In this document: positions 1 to 7,635 of the stretch, piece after piece
Numbering within the stretch: the first letter of the stretch is position 1
How the letters are laid out: every line of letters starts with the position of its first letter
IMG/VR virus record: IMGVR_UViG_3300006076_000292
Coordinates: 1 to 40,870 of that record
From: a virus
Reading direction: 5' to 3' (one strand)
Length of the DNA stretch: 40,870 nt
The notes under the pieces: generated by a model
What the model saw: the letters and a program-made list of their open reading frames with translations, nothing else
Told to the model about the DNA's origin: nothing
Database searches by the model: none
Translations under genes and position numbers: made by a program

Positions 1-765
1 AATAGATTCATTTTAAAATTTCCATTCTTAATAGATTCATTTGATGAAATTTGGGAAAAATATGAAAAATTACCTGATTTCAAAATTAATGAAAATTGGT
101 TTGAAAATATTCCTGGCATTCAAGAATATGATTATAAAGAAGAACTACATTATGTATTAAGATTAGTTTCACAATTTTTTATAACAAAAACATTTGAAGC
201 AATGAAGATTGATTTAGATGATCCAAATGTTAAAGAAGATCTTGAACAAGGAAATATTGGAACTCCTGGAAGATTAAGCAAAATGTGGATAGGTTCATGT
301 ATTCATGATGATAGAGAGTTAATGGGTGGTAGATTTCATGACCCAGTTAGACTTGCAACATTTCCAAATACATCAGATAAAATATTACCTATTATCAAAG
401 AAGTTGATTTAATGGCTGTTTGTAGTCATCATTTAGCTCCATTTGGAACATTAGTTGGTAATAATACAAAAGTTATTATTTCATATATTCCTGATAAATT
501 TGTATTAGGGATTTCTAAACTACAAAGAGTTGTAAGATATATTGCACAAAGAGGTTGGTTACAAGAAGATTTAACAAAAGCAATTTATGATGAATTGTGT
601 AAAGTTGCACAAACTGAATCAATTTATGTTAAATTAAAAAATATTGAACACACTTGTGAAAAATATCGTGGAGCTATGACTCAAAGTCAAGGATTTACTA
701 CTGAATATTATGGTGGTGAATTTGATATTGATAGTAACTTGCTTAAATCAGTGAGAAATTATTAA
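1..765 (+). CDS. folE: GTP cyclohydrolase I (FolE), 5' end outside window
   Basis: This enzyme opens GTP to 7,8-dihydroneopterin triphosphate, the first step of both folate and 7-deazaguanine synthesis. The reading frame is open from base 1 and has no ATG, GTG or TTG before the methionine codon at 202. That ATG has no convincing ribosome binding site, so the true start lies upstream and at least 254 residues are coded. Numbered from the Met at 202: TPGR at 21-24, zinc ligands C74 and H77 in CSHHLAP, GISKL at 103-107, and the third zinc ligand C152 in EHTCEKYRG. These are hallmark FolE motifs. About 87 residues precede TPGR against about 50 in ordinary FolE, so there is an N-terminal extension or fusion. 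The stop overlaps the next start (TAATG). With queD, queE and queC in the same window, a role in base modification is more likely than folate supply. Confidence 0.93.
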   Translation, partial: NRFILKFPFLIDSFDEIWEKYEKLPDFKINENWFENIPGIQEYDYKEELHYVLRLVSQFFITKTFEAMKIDLDDPNVKEDLEQGNIGTPGRLSKMWIGSCIHDDRELMGGRFHDPVRLATFPNTSDKILPIIKEVDLMAVCSHHLAPFGTLVGNNTKVIISYIPDKFVLGISKLQRVVRYIAQRGWLQEDLTKAIYDELCKVAQTESIYVKLKNIEHTCEKYRGAMTQSQGFTTEYYGGEFDIDSNLLKSVRNY

Positions 766-1469
766 TGGAAGTACAAGTTATAGGCGGTAATGGAGCATTT
801 GATTATGATAATTCAAGTTTTATAATTTATCTTAATGATAATAAATTAAAACTTTTATTTGATTGCGGACCAAATGCTTTTCATTATATAAAAGAAAATG
901 ATTTAGATATTAGAGATGTTTATATATCGCATACACATTTTGATCATATAGGTGGATTAGAGCAATTGATTTTTTATAATTACTTTATGAAAGGTAATAT
1001 AACTAGAATTTATTGTGCAGATGAAGTTAAAGAAGAACTTGAAAAAATTTTAGATATTAATCGAATTTATGATAATGGAGAATTAGTTGAAAAAGATCTG
1101 TATTTATTCTCTGATTTATCTAAACATTTATCTGTATCAAAATGTTATACTTGTGAATTTATTAAAGGTAATCATGTAGCAAAACCTAATTATGGATTAC
1201 TGATTAAAGCAAATATTAAAGCTTTATTTATTTCAGGTGACACAAAAGCTTGTGATAATATTAAACATAGAATAAATAGTATTAAAAAAGAAGGTTATAA
1301 ATTAACAGTTTTTCATGATTATAGTGAATGGGATAATCCATATAAAAATATTCATTGCTGTGAATCAGATTTTGAATATTACTATAGAGAAATAACTGAT
1401 GTAAAATGGTACAAGTATCATAATAATGGATTCAATAAAGAATATAAAAACAAAAAAATACAAATTTAA
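765..1469 (+). CDS. Metallo-beta-lactamase-fold hydrolase
   Basis: A 234-residue MBL-fold protein. The metal motif HTHFDH is at residues 56-61 (H56, H58, D60, H61). It is followed by GNH (third motif), SGDT (bridging Asp) and a late His in NIHCCESD, so all five motif positions of a two-metal site are present. The size and the simple core resemble RNase Z-, PhnP- or other small phosphodiesterase-type members. There is no signal peptide, so it is cytoplasmic. It is translationally coupled to folE (TAATG overlap), which suggests a role in nucleotide or pterin metabolism, but the substrate cannot be read from the sequence. It could also act as a nuclease or a cyclic-nucleotide phosphodiesterase. 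Confidence 0.85.
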   Translation: MEVQVIGGNGAFDYDNSSFIIYLNDNKLKLLFDCGPNAFHYIKENDLDIRDVYISHTHFDHIGGLEQLIFYNYFMKGNITRIYCADEVKEELEKILDINRIYDNGELVEKDLYLFSDLSKHLSVSKCYTCEFIKGNHVAKPNYGLLIKANIKALFISGDTKACDNIKHRINSIKKEGYKLTVFHDYSEWDNPYKNIHCCESDFEYYYREITDVKWYKYHNNGFNKEYKNKKIQI

Positions 1470-1481
1470 AAGGAAACGAAA

Positions 1482-1865
1482 ATGGCAAAAAAAGTAAATG
1501 AAATTAAATTAACAGGTGTATTATCAGAACAACAAGTAACTCCTACATTCAAAAAACAAGTGTTACTTATCGATTCAAAAGATATGAAAGACAACCAATG
1601 GAAACAAGGTAGTTTTGAAGTTTATATTAAACAAGATATTATGCAACAAAGTGGTATTAATATTGGTGATACTGTAGTTATTACAGGTTGGCTTACATTT
1701 AATTTCTGGAATGGTAATTCATTCCCTAAAGTAATTGTAACAGAAGTTGCAAGATTTGAAGATAATCAACAACCACAATATCAAAATAATAATCAAAATC
1801 AACAATATCAAAATAATAATCAAGGTAATAATATTCCTATTAGTGATGAATCAATTCCATTCTAA
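1482..1865 (+). CDS. SSB-like OB-fold single-stranded DNA binding protein
   Basis: A 127-residue protein. Residues about 5-95 look like a small OB fold of the DUF3127 type: an alternating beta pattern with a WKQGSFEV strand and a later NGNSFPKVIVTEV strand. It is followed by a Gln/Asn/Tyr-rich linker with a short internal repeat (QYQNNN twice), then an acidic tip ending DESIPF. Bacterial SSB proteins end in a similar acidic IPF tip that recruits replication and repair partners. The same layout here strongly suggests an ssDNA-binding protein with a protein-docking tail. The ATG at 1482 has AAAGGA upstream. A strong terminator follows the gene at once, so it ends the folE-MBL-SSB unit. Confidence 0.8.
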   Translation: MAKKVNEIKLTGVLSEQQVTPTFKKQVLLIDSKDMKDNQWKQGSFEVYIKQDIMQQSGINIGDTVVITGWLTFNFWNGNSFPKVIVTEVARFEDNQQPQYQNNNQNQQYQNNNQGNNIPISDESIPF

Positions 1866-1905
1866 TAATAAAAGTCAGATTAATTTCTGGCTTTATTATT
1901 TTTTT
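1864..1905 (+). terminator. Rho-independent terminator after SSB-like gene
   Basis: The arms AAAGTCAGA and TCTGGCTTT (one G-U pair) flank a six-base loop, with extra A-T pairs at the base. A T-rich run (TTATTATTTTTTT) follows. It closes the folE-MBL-SSB transcript. Confidence 0.8.
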
Positions 1906-1936
1906 GTGTGAATAACAACATATAAAAGGAAATTGA

Positions 1937-2503
1937 ATGATTTTAACAAGAGATACAAAAGTATATAGATTAGAAACATTAATGCTTGCACATATGAATA
2001 AAGAAATGCCTTTTTCATTTTTGAATAAGTTCCATGAGAAATTAAATTTTAATTCAATATCTTCTAATCAATATTTTAGAAGTACATATAAATTAGTAAA
2101 CATAAGTGATGTTAAAGTAAATGATTATATTATAGTTCCTAATATAGTTAATAATATTGTTTATTATAAATATTCACAAGTTATTAATATTAATACTGAA
2201 AAAAGAATTTCTAAACAAAATTTTTATGATTTAATTCTTAAAACTGCAAGTGATAAAAATTTTGTAATTAATGACATTAATCAAGATTTGAAATTTTTAA
2301 CAAGAACAACAACAAATTTTACTTATTTATGTGGACAACATATACCACCTTATACACACTTGGTACATAATGGTGGATTTTATTTATTTAATCAAATAAA
2401 ACATAAATCAGAAACAAAAGATTTTAGAGCTGTGGAAATCAGTGGTAATTTTCTCGATGGTATAATAATTATGAAAAATCAAAATACATTATTTGTAAAA
2501 TAA
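1937..2503 (+). CDS. Hypothetical protein, 188 aa
   Basis: No family is recognised. The start at 1937 has AAAGGA eight bases upstream. The protein is rich in Asn, Ile and Lys, with a central stretch that looks like a small beta barrel (VKVNDYIIVPNIV at about 60-72) and a C-terminal part containing THLVHNGG. The combination of a V-x-D-Y-I-x-V-P strand and a late HN recalls Hint/intein-type folds, but the N-terminal Cys or Ser block of those families is not seen, so no such function is assigned. It starts the next unit after the SSB terminator and lies nine bases before the next gene. Confidence 0.65.
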   Translation: MILTRDTKVYRLETLMLAHMNKEMPFSFLNKFHEKLNFNSISSNQYFRSTYKLVNISDVKVNDYIIVPNIVNNIVYYKYSQVININTEKRISKQNFYDLILKTASDKNFVINDINQDLKFLTRTTTNFTYLCGQHIPPYTHLVHNGGFYLFNQIKHKSETKDFRAVEISGNFLDGIIIMKNQNTLFVK

Positions 2504-2512
2504 AGGATATAT

Positions 2513-2773
2513 ATGTTGGTAATACGAAATAGTTTATACACAACAACAGTTGAAATCAGAAAACTTAAAGTAAAAGTTATTTTAAAAATTGAACATACTG
2601 TCACTAATGCAACATATAATAATGATGGTGAATATAAAGTAATTATTCAAAATATATTATATTTATCAGATGATAAACCTACTAAAGATGAAATTTATTC
2701 AACAATAATGGAATATTTTGAAAATTATAAATCAAATTTTATTGCAGTTAGTGTTAAAGAATTCTCTATTTAA
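2513..2773 (+). CDS. Hypothetical protein, 86 aa
   Basis: A small protein with a predicted beta-rich N-terminal half and a C-terminal helix-strand segment. AAAGGA precedes the ATG at 2513. No known motif is visible. It sits between the 188-aa unknown and the HU-like gene with short gaps on both sides (9 and 13 bases), so it is probably co-transcribed with both. Confidence 0.65.
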   Translation: MLVIRNSLYTTTVEIRKLKVKVILKIEHTVTNATYNNDGEYKVIIQNILYLSDDKPTKDEIYSTIMEYFENYKSNFIAVSVKEFSI

Positions 2774-2786
2774 AGGAGTATTATAA

Positions 2787-3236
2787 ATGGATATAATAAA
2801 AATGTTCATTAACAAAGTTAGTGAAGAAATAATAAAGCAAAAAGAAACTAGTGAATCTAATATAGAAACGAATAAAATTAAATCAGTAACAAATATTGAT
2901 ACAAATCAAATTGACATTAAAGGAGACATAATGAGTAAAGTAAAACTCAATGATGTAGTATTAAAAGTATTGGAGGAAAATCCAGAATTAGAAATTAGCA
3001 AAGATGCAGCTCTTACATTAAGTAAAGTTCTTTTTGAAAAAATTCTTGATGAAGTAGCAAATGGAACTGCTGTTAATATTTACAAATTTGGTACATTTGA
3101 ACCAAGATTCCAAAAAGGAAGAGAAGGTTTCAACAATGCAATTAAGAAACCATTCAAATGTGAAGATAAATATGTTCCTAAATTTGAAGCAAGTGATGTA
3201 TTCAAAGCAAAAGTTGCAGAAACTTGTGGTAAATAA
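2787..3236 (+). CDS. HU/IHF-family DNA-binding protein with two in-frame starts
   Basis: The C-terminal 101 residues follow the HU/IHF plan: two helices (KLNDVVLKVLEENPEL, then a second helix ending FEKILDEVANG), the beta turn (VNIYKFGTFEPRFQKGREG), a DNA-contacting arm containing NAIKKPFK, and a final helix. This fits a histone-like DNA-bending protein that packs or shapes phage DNA. The frame opens at ATG 2787 (AAAGGAG upstream) and adds 48 residues of low-complexity, charged, Asn/Ile/Lys-rich sequence. A second ATG at 2931 lies exactly where the HU fold begins and has its own strong site (AAAGGAGACATA). Two protein forms, 149 and 101 aa, are therefore likely. A terminator follows. Confidence 0.85.
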   Translation: MDIIKMFINKVSEEIIKQKETSESNIETNKIKSVTNIDTNQIDIKGDIMSKVKLNDVVLKVLEENPELEISKDAALTLSKVLFEKILDEVANGTAVNIYKFGTFEPRFQKGREGFNNAIKKPFKCEDKYVPKFEASDVFKAKVAETCGK

Positions 3237-3239
3237 TTA

Positions 3240-3285
3240 AAATAAGACGATTAATTTCGTCTTATTTATTTTTTATTTTATTTTT
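3240..3285 (+). terminator. Rho-independent terminator after HU-like gene
   Basis: A perfect 11-base-pair stem, AAATAAGACGA (3240-3250) with TCGTCTTATTT (3257-3267), has a six-base loop and is followed by long T-rich tracts. Confidence 0.88.
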
Positions 3286-3300
3286 AGTGATACCAGTTTC

Positions 3301-3340
3301 TCACATAAATAATGAAAAGATTAATAAAGTATTTAATCTT
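3301..3340 (+). promoter_or_regulatory. TCACATAAATAAT promoter-like box plus 5' hairpin
   Basis: TCACATAAATAAT lies at 3301-3313 in the gap after a terminator. The same 13-mer stands before queC, the Mre11 gene and the gene at 35771. CATAAATA differs by one base from the T4 late promoter box TATAAATA. Just downstream, AAGATTAA (3317-3324) and TTAATCTT (3333-3340) form an eight-pair hairpin that would lie near the 5' end of the transcript. Promoter function is inferred from position and recurrence. Confidence 0.65.
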
Positions 3341-3364
3341 GAATTTTATTTAGAAGGAGCTATT

Positions 3365-3400
3365 ATGAAATACTCAATAAATATTTTAAATGAGCTGTAG
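3365..3400 (+). CDS. Short leader peptide, 11 aa
   Basis: A complete tiny reading frame (MKYSINILNEL, stop TAG) has the best ribosome binding site in this gap (AAGGAG at 3354-3359, five bases before the ATG). It ends two bases before the ATG of the next gene at 3403, which has no good site of its own. The arrangement suggests translational coupling: ribosomes load on the leader and re-initiate at 3403. The peptide itself may have no function. Confidence 0.5.
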   Translation: MKYSINILNEL

Positions 3401-3402
3401 TC

Positions 3403-4248
3403 ATGAATATAACAGCAGATGATATAAAGTTTGTAAATATTGATAAATTTCAATATGTTGATTATCAAATTTCATTACCTACTCATTATAATAAACATGA
3501 TATTATTGTTAATTCATACAAGTATGATATTAAATCACATGCATTGAATTTCTTAATTTATAAGATTAAAAATCGTGAATTATTGTTTACTATTAATGAT
3601 GAGTATAATGAAACTATGTTACTAAGTCATCTTATAACATTATCACATGATGAAGCTAAAAAAATATATACAAAGTTATCAGGATTATTAGTGAGAGAAG
3701 ATAAAAGGTATTATGATGAGTTATTAAAGAGCTCTGTTAAAACAATGGAAGATTTAATAAACTTGAATATGAAAATGGGATTAACAGACATTAAAATATT
3801 AAAAGTATTTGTTGATGAATTTATTGTTGATAAACCTTTACTCATTAAGAACATACCAAATCAATTCATATATAATTTTGATGAATCTAAATTTATAATG
3901 TTTATTAAATCATTAGATTTAGTAAAGAAGCAAATGTATATTTATGATGATAAATTAGAAATTAATCTTGACTTTTATTATAAAGATGCAAACTTGTTAA
4001 CTGATTTAACAGAGTTATTAACTTCAAGTGATTTTTATGATAAAATAGATTATTTCACATCTGATTTAATTCATAATAGATATGATTATAAAAAACTTGT
4101 TATGTTAGATGATAATAAACCATTCATTTATTATGATGGAGTTAAAATTCCATTTATTGATTCACAAATGTATAAATATGATACAAATTATTATTATAAC
4201 ATATATAAAGATATTGCAAGTAATATTGTACTTGCTAAAACATATTAA
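3403..4248 (+). CDS. Hypothetical protein, 281 aa
   Basis: No family is recognised. The protein is acidic to neutral and rich in Tyr, Asp, Ile and Lys, with mixed helix and strand and no membrane segment or signal. Its start follows the 11-aa leader by two bases, so expression probably depends on that leader. It lies in the unit that begins at the promoter-like box at 3301 and ends with queD, 10 bases before the next gene. The context links it loosely to the queD unit. Confidence 0.6.
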   Translation: MNITADDIKFVNIDKFQYVDYQISLPTHYNKHDIIVNSYKYDIKSHALNFLIYKIKNRELLFTINDEYNETMLLSHLITLSHDEAKKIYTKLSGLLVREDKRYYDELLKSSVKTMEDLINLNMKMGLTDIKILKVFVDEFIVDKPLLIKNIPNQFIYNFDESKFIMFIKSLDLVKKQMYIYDDKLEINLDFYYKDANLLTDLTELLTSSDFYDKIDYFTSDLIHNRYDYKKLVMLDDNKPFIYYDGVKIPFIDSQMYKYDTNYYYNIYKDIASNIVLAKTY

Positions 4249-4258
4249 AGGAGAAGTA

Positions 4259-4756
4259 ATGTTTAGAATGATTAAAGACTATTTAAGTAGTTTTATTTAC
4301 CCACCAAGTAAAGTATATTCAGTAACAATATCTGATATTGTTGAAACAGGAATCTTTATTGATGGTCGATTTAGTGGAGGCTCTTTAAGAGTTAGTGTTA
4401 CATTAGATAAAGTTGTTGATACTATTGATAGAACTGAAATAAGTAATGTAATTGATACATTAGATCATTGTACAGTTTCAAATTGTATTGATATGTGTGA
4501 AGGAAGTGATAGACATTATTATGTAGATCTTAATGAAGAATCAAATATTTATAAATCTGATAATGATATTCTTGAATATTCTATTATTGCTGGTATTATT
4601 TATACAGTAACTAGTGAATATTTAAAAGATTCTATTAGTAATATAACTATTACATCATTTGATGAGAAATTATCAGTATCATTTTCACGAGAAGATTTAC
4701 TCAATTTATTCTCATTAATTGAAACTTTAAAAGTAGGAGACAATTATGTTGATTAG
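4259..4756 (+). CDS. Hypothetical protein, 165 aa
   Basis: The start at 4259 is chosen because AAAGGAG stands seven bases upstream. The frame is open further back to an ATG at 4109, but that would lie inside the preceding gene and has no binding site. The product is beta-rich with many Asp, Ser, Thr and Ile residues. It has regular alternation around VYSVTISDIV and LRVSVTLDKVV and a Cys-containing stretch (DHCTVSNCIDMC, about 79-90). It overlaps the queD-like start by 11 bases. No known motif is seen. It lacks the HxH zinc site of the neighbouring QueD family, so it is not a second copy. Confidence 0.65.
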   Translation: MFRMIKDYLSSFIYPPSKVYSVTISDIVETGIFIDGRFSGGSLRVSVTLDKVVDTIDRTEISNVIDTLDHCTVSNCIDMCEGSDRHYYVDLNEESNIYKSDNDILEYSIIAGIIYTVTSEYLKDSISNITITSFDEKLSVSFSREDLLNLFSLIETLKVGDNYVD

Positions 4757-5363
4757 AAAGAAATTTATTATAAATAGTAGTACACATATTGTAAAAAATT
4801 GTAGTAGTAATAGATGTAAATATTCATACCATTCACATTCTCCAGTAGTAGAAGTGTTTATAGAAGGTCAAGGATTAGATAATGCAGAAATGCTTGTTGA
4901 TTTTGGTTTATTAACACCATATAAAGAATTCTTGAAAATATTTAATAAGACATTAATGATTTGGTCAAAAGACCATGATACAATAACATATTCCCAAAAA
5001 TATGCAAATTATTGTAATAAGGATACAACAAACATAAGATACTGTGTGCTACCGTTTAATCCAAGTGCTGAAAGGTTAGCATTATATTATCATTATATAT
5101 TTGATAAAATTCTTAAACATACAAAATTTAAAAATGGAGAATCATTACCATTAAAGATTTCTAAAGTTTATTATCACGAAACTAAATCAGGTAAAGCAGT
5201 TTCTGAATATTCTGAAATGCTTGAATATTCAAATGAATTTACTGATGTTATTTTAAGTGATGGTATAAAAGAAAGTAACATTAATAAAAATGTTATTGAC
5301 TTAGTGTTAGGTTCAGAATCAGTTGAATTTGAAAACCCTAATGTTATGTTGCAAATAAAATAA
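4746..5363 (+). CDS. queD: 6-carboxytetrahydropterin synthase-like (QueD family)
   Basis: QueD turns dihydroneopterin triphosphate into 6-carboxytetrahydropterin, the second step toward preQ0. Family marks are in order: zinc ligands H14, H29 and H31 (the last two as YHSHSP, in place of the usual HGH), a Cys at 24 upstream of the pair, MLVDFGLL (about 50-57) matching the conserved V-D-F strand, SKDHDT with the D-H pair, NPSAERLA in the place of the PT-x-E-N helix, and VYYHETKSGKA for the last strand with the conserved Glu. At 205 aa it is longer than bacterial QueD (about 120), with an insert after the D-H motif and a C-terminal tail. The Cys-to-His spacing is five rather than four, so activity is probable but not certain. 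It is the last gene of its unit. Confidence 0.8.
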   Translation: MLIRKKFIINSSTHIVKNCSSNRCKYSYHSHSPVVEVFIEGQGLDNAEMLVDFGLLTPYKEFLKIFNKTLMIWSKDHDTITYSQKYANYCNKDTTNIRYCVLPFNPSAERLALYYHYIFDKILKHTKFKNGESLPLKISKVYYHETKSGKAVSEYSEMLEYSNEFTDVILSDGIKESNINKNVIDLVLGSESVEFENPNVMLQIK

Positions 5364-5368
5364 AGTAT

Positions 5369-5420
5369 AAGTGAAGTACATAATCGTACTTCACTTTTTA
5401 TTTTTTATTTTTTATTTTTT
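5369..5420 (+). terminator. Terminator between convergent queD and topoisomerase genes
   Basis: A perfect 11-base-pair stem, AAGTGAAGTAC (5369-5379) with GTACTTCACTT (5386-5396), is followed by repeated TTTTTTA tracts on the + strand. The opposite strand has a weaker T-rich flank, so it may also stop transcription of the minus-strand topoisomerase gene. Confidence 0.88.
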
Positions 5421-7071
5421 AAAAATATTTGGTATAGTGTGTTAGTTTTCCTTTAATAGGAGTGTTGTCATATAATGCAGGCCAAGCAGGATATGTATCA
5501 GGAATATTATCCATTCCTTCATCTAAACTAACTATTTGTTGTATTTTCTTATTCATTTTTAAATTACAAGTTTCAAAATATTGTTTTATAATATTAGGGT
5601 CAATATAATTTTTTAATGCTGTTTCACCAGTAATTTTATTACCAGAATAATGACCTAATTCTTTACCTACATCTAATAATACTTGTTGTAAATATTTTAA
5701 TTTTTCAGTATCTGATTTCATGTTTTTACAAGGTTGAGAACTTATTAGTTTATCATATGCAAGTTTTGTTCCTTTTATAGTTCTAAATTTGTGTATTGTA
5801 ATTGGTAACTTTAATCTATTTCTAACATATAGGTTTATTTGTTCAGGAGTAATAGAAAATAATCTTTCATTATCTTTTCTTTTTGATTTTAAAGCACAAA
5901 CGATTTTCATCACTTTCTTATCATGTATTGTGTGTACATGTTTAACTCCTGCTTTACCTACATAATCAAATGTTACTCCATTATTAAGACATTTGACATC
6001 TTTTGCTAAAATTGTAAGCAATCCGTATGTAGGTTCTCCATTAGTTTCGTTACCTTTTGTACCAATTCTCATTCCAGTATGATAAACTATTTCTACTGCT
6101 GCACCATATTGTGCCTTAGTTATATCATTTGAATTTAAATCTTTAAGCCATATTTTTCTTGCAGGTTCTAGTTTAGCAATGGCATCATAAACTGCACTAA
6201 ATTTGTGTTTAGTTGCTTGTTTTTTATAACGTTCACTATAACAGAATTGCCAAGTTGCACCACCAATAACCATATATTTTAGAATATATGCATTATCATC
6301 TTCTTTATTATAGCTTTTATTATATTGTATCATAACTCTATATATAGCTAACTTACAATTTAATTTTATTGTTTTAAAAGCATATAAGTTAAAATTTAAA
6401 TCTAAATAAATATCTTTAGAAACTTGATCATGAAATAAAGGAGGCAACCCTACTGCTTTCATTCTTTCTGCTATTTCTGTAGTAGGTAACATATGTGAAC
6501 CTGTTTTTAAAATAGTTTGTTGGATAAATGTTTTTGCTTGACTGACAAGTTGATTAAATATTGTTGAATATTTTGAATATAGATCAGGTTCTTTTTCTTG
6601 CATTTTTTTGGCATCTTTTAATGATAATACAAAATTAAAATTTTCATTAGCATTTGGTTCATATTTTTTAACAATAGCTCTTAATATTTTTACATCATTA
6701 GATAATGAATTACTATTTAGTTTATTAACAGACCCTAATACTTCAGCTGCTTTTTTCTTTATTTCAGAATAAAGTCCAATAACTTTAGTCCATTTATCTT
6801 TCGATGGGTCTTTTAAGTAACCTCTTATTGCAGTTAAACAATCAAGAATTCTATAATCAATATCATCTTTTCTAACTTGTTTTTGCACATCTTTTATAAT
6901 ATTATCTAGATTATTATAATTGAATGCTCCATCAATTTTAATTTTTTTAAATTTTTTAATTATATCATTATGTTTTATTTTTTCTTTCACAGAACATACT
7001 TTATCATGAATACATATTTCAGCAATGATTATAGTTTCAAGTTTAATTAACTCATTTTCTATTATTTTCAT
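5419..7071 (-). CDS. Type IB DNA topoisomerase
   Basis: This enzyme relaxes supercoils through a 3'-phosphotyrosine nick. The C-terminal half matches the poxvirus/bacterial TopIB catalytic domain. R335 lies in HTGMRIG and is followed by PTYGLLTI, K373 is in YVGKAGVKH, R430 is in HKFRTIKGTKLA, H474 is in LGHYSG, and the nucleophile Y489 is in ALKNYIDP, so all five catalytic positions are present. The N-terminal 200 residues are helical and not recognised. At 550 aa it is larger than the roughly 310-350 aa viral and bacterial enzymes. The spacing to the 3' neighbour is filled by a shared terminator. It is one of only two minus-strand genes here. A GAACATTTCATAAAGG leader precedes its ATG. The tyrosine recombinase fold is related, but the PTYGLLTI and K-loop pattern favours TopIB. 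Confidence 0.88.
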   Translation of the reverse strand: MKIIENELIKLETIIIAEICIHDKVCSVKEKIKHNDIIKKFKKIKIDGAFNYNNLDNIIKDVQKQVRKDDIDYRILDCLTAIRGYLKDPSKDKWTKVIGLYSEIKKKAAEVLGSVNKLNSNSLSNDVKILRAIVKKYEPNANENFNFVLSLKDAKKMQEKEPDLYSKYSTIFNQLVSQAKTFIQQTILKTGSHMLPTTEIAERMKAVGLPPLFHDQVSKDIYLDLNFNLYAFKTIKLNCKLAIYRVMIQYNKSYNKEDDNAYILKYMVIGGATWQFCYSERYKKQATKHKFSAVYDAIAKLEPARKIWLKDLNSNDITKAQYGAAVEIVYHTGMRIGTKGNETNGEPTYGLLTILAKDVKCLNNGVTFDYVGKAGVKHVHTIHDKKVMKIVCALKSKRKDNERLFSITPEQINLYVRNRLKLPITIHKFRTIKGTKLAYDKLISSQPCKNMKSDTEKLKYLQQVLLDVGKELGHYSGNKITGETALKNYIDPNIIKQYFETCNLKMNKKIQQIVSLDEGMDNIPDTYPAWPALYDNTPIKGKLTHYTKYF

Positions 7072-7077
7072 TATATA

Positions 7078-7093
7078 CCTTTATGAAATGTTC
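7078..7093 (-). promoter_or_regulatory. GAACATTTCATAAAGG leader motif before topoisomerase
   Basis: Read on the minus strand, this 16-mer ends in the AAAGG ribosome binding site seven bases before the topoisomerase ATG. It is identical over 16 bases to 36549-36564 and over 15 bases to 22930-22944, both also just before start codons. The conservation extends beyond what a ribosome site needs. Confidence 0.55.
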
Positions 7094-7131
7094 GTATTGA
7101 TGTAGTTAACAATATTCAAAAAAGGATTAGT

Positions 7132-7620
7132 ATGTCAGAAACTATTATGAATCTTACATTAGATAGATTAAAAGGACATGAAGGTTTTAGTGATAAACCA
7201 TATATAGATACACTTAGAAAAAAATCACCAGATAGATTTGGTATTCCTAAATCTGTAATGGATTTATTTACTAAATATTTTGATAAATTAAAAGTTACAT
7301 TTGGTTATGGGTTTACTTATTTATCAAGAGAAGAAGCAGATTCTGTTTTATTAATTAGATTAAAAAATCTATATGACAATATATTACCAAAAATAATTAA
7401 AACTATTCACGAGCATCCGTCAGAAATACAAAGTGTATTTTTAGAAATGCTTTATCAATTAGGAGAAGGAACATTAAGAAAATTTAAAAATACAATAAGA
7501 TATTTAGATTTGAAAGATTATAATAATGTTGCTAAAGAAATGCTTGATAGTAGATGGGCAAAAATACAAACACCATCAAGAGCAAAATCACTTGCTAAAA
7601 TAGTTGAATCTTTCGCATAA
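7132..7620 (+). CDS. T4-type lysozyme / endolysin (GH24)
   Basis: A muramidase that cuts peptidoglycan. E17 (GHEG) and D26 (PYID) are nine residues apart, as E11 and D20 are in T4 lysozyme. The third catalytic residue, T56 (VTFGYG), follows. The C-terminal SRWAKIQTPSRAKS (140-153) matches the T4 SRW...QTP.RAK signature closely. At 162 aa it has the T4 enzyme's length. About 24 extra residues lie between the catalytic Asp and Thr, so some of the C-terminal lobe must be shorter. There is no signal peptide or membrane segment, so export would need a holin or it may act in the virion. It is transcribed away from the divergent topoisomerase gene. AAAAGGA precedes the ATG. Confidence 0.9.
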   Translation: MSETIMNLTLDRLKGHEGFSDKPYIDTLRKKSPDRFGIPKSVMDLFTKYFDKLKVTFGYGFTYLSREEADSVLLIRLKNLYDNILPKIIKTIHEHPSEIQSVFLEMLYQLGEGTLRKFKNTIRYLDLKDYNNVAKEMLDSRWAKIQTPSRAKSLAKIVESFA

Positions 7621-7635
7621 TATCACATCTATAAA

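Noticed and set aside
1937-2503. Hint/intein-like domain in the 188-aa protein
   Set aside because: A V-x-D-Y-I-x-V-P strand and a late HN are suggestive, but there is no N-terminal Cys/Ser block or host protein around it.
4109-4258. Upstream ATG start for the 165-aa gene
   Set aside because: It lies deep inside the previous gene without a ribosome site. The ATG at 4259 has AAAGGAG.
4259-4756. Second QueD-like protein next to queD
   Set aside because: It has no H-x-H zinc pair, no catalytic Cys-His arrangement and no E-T end motif.
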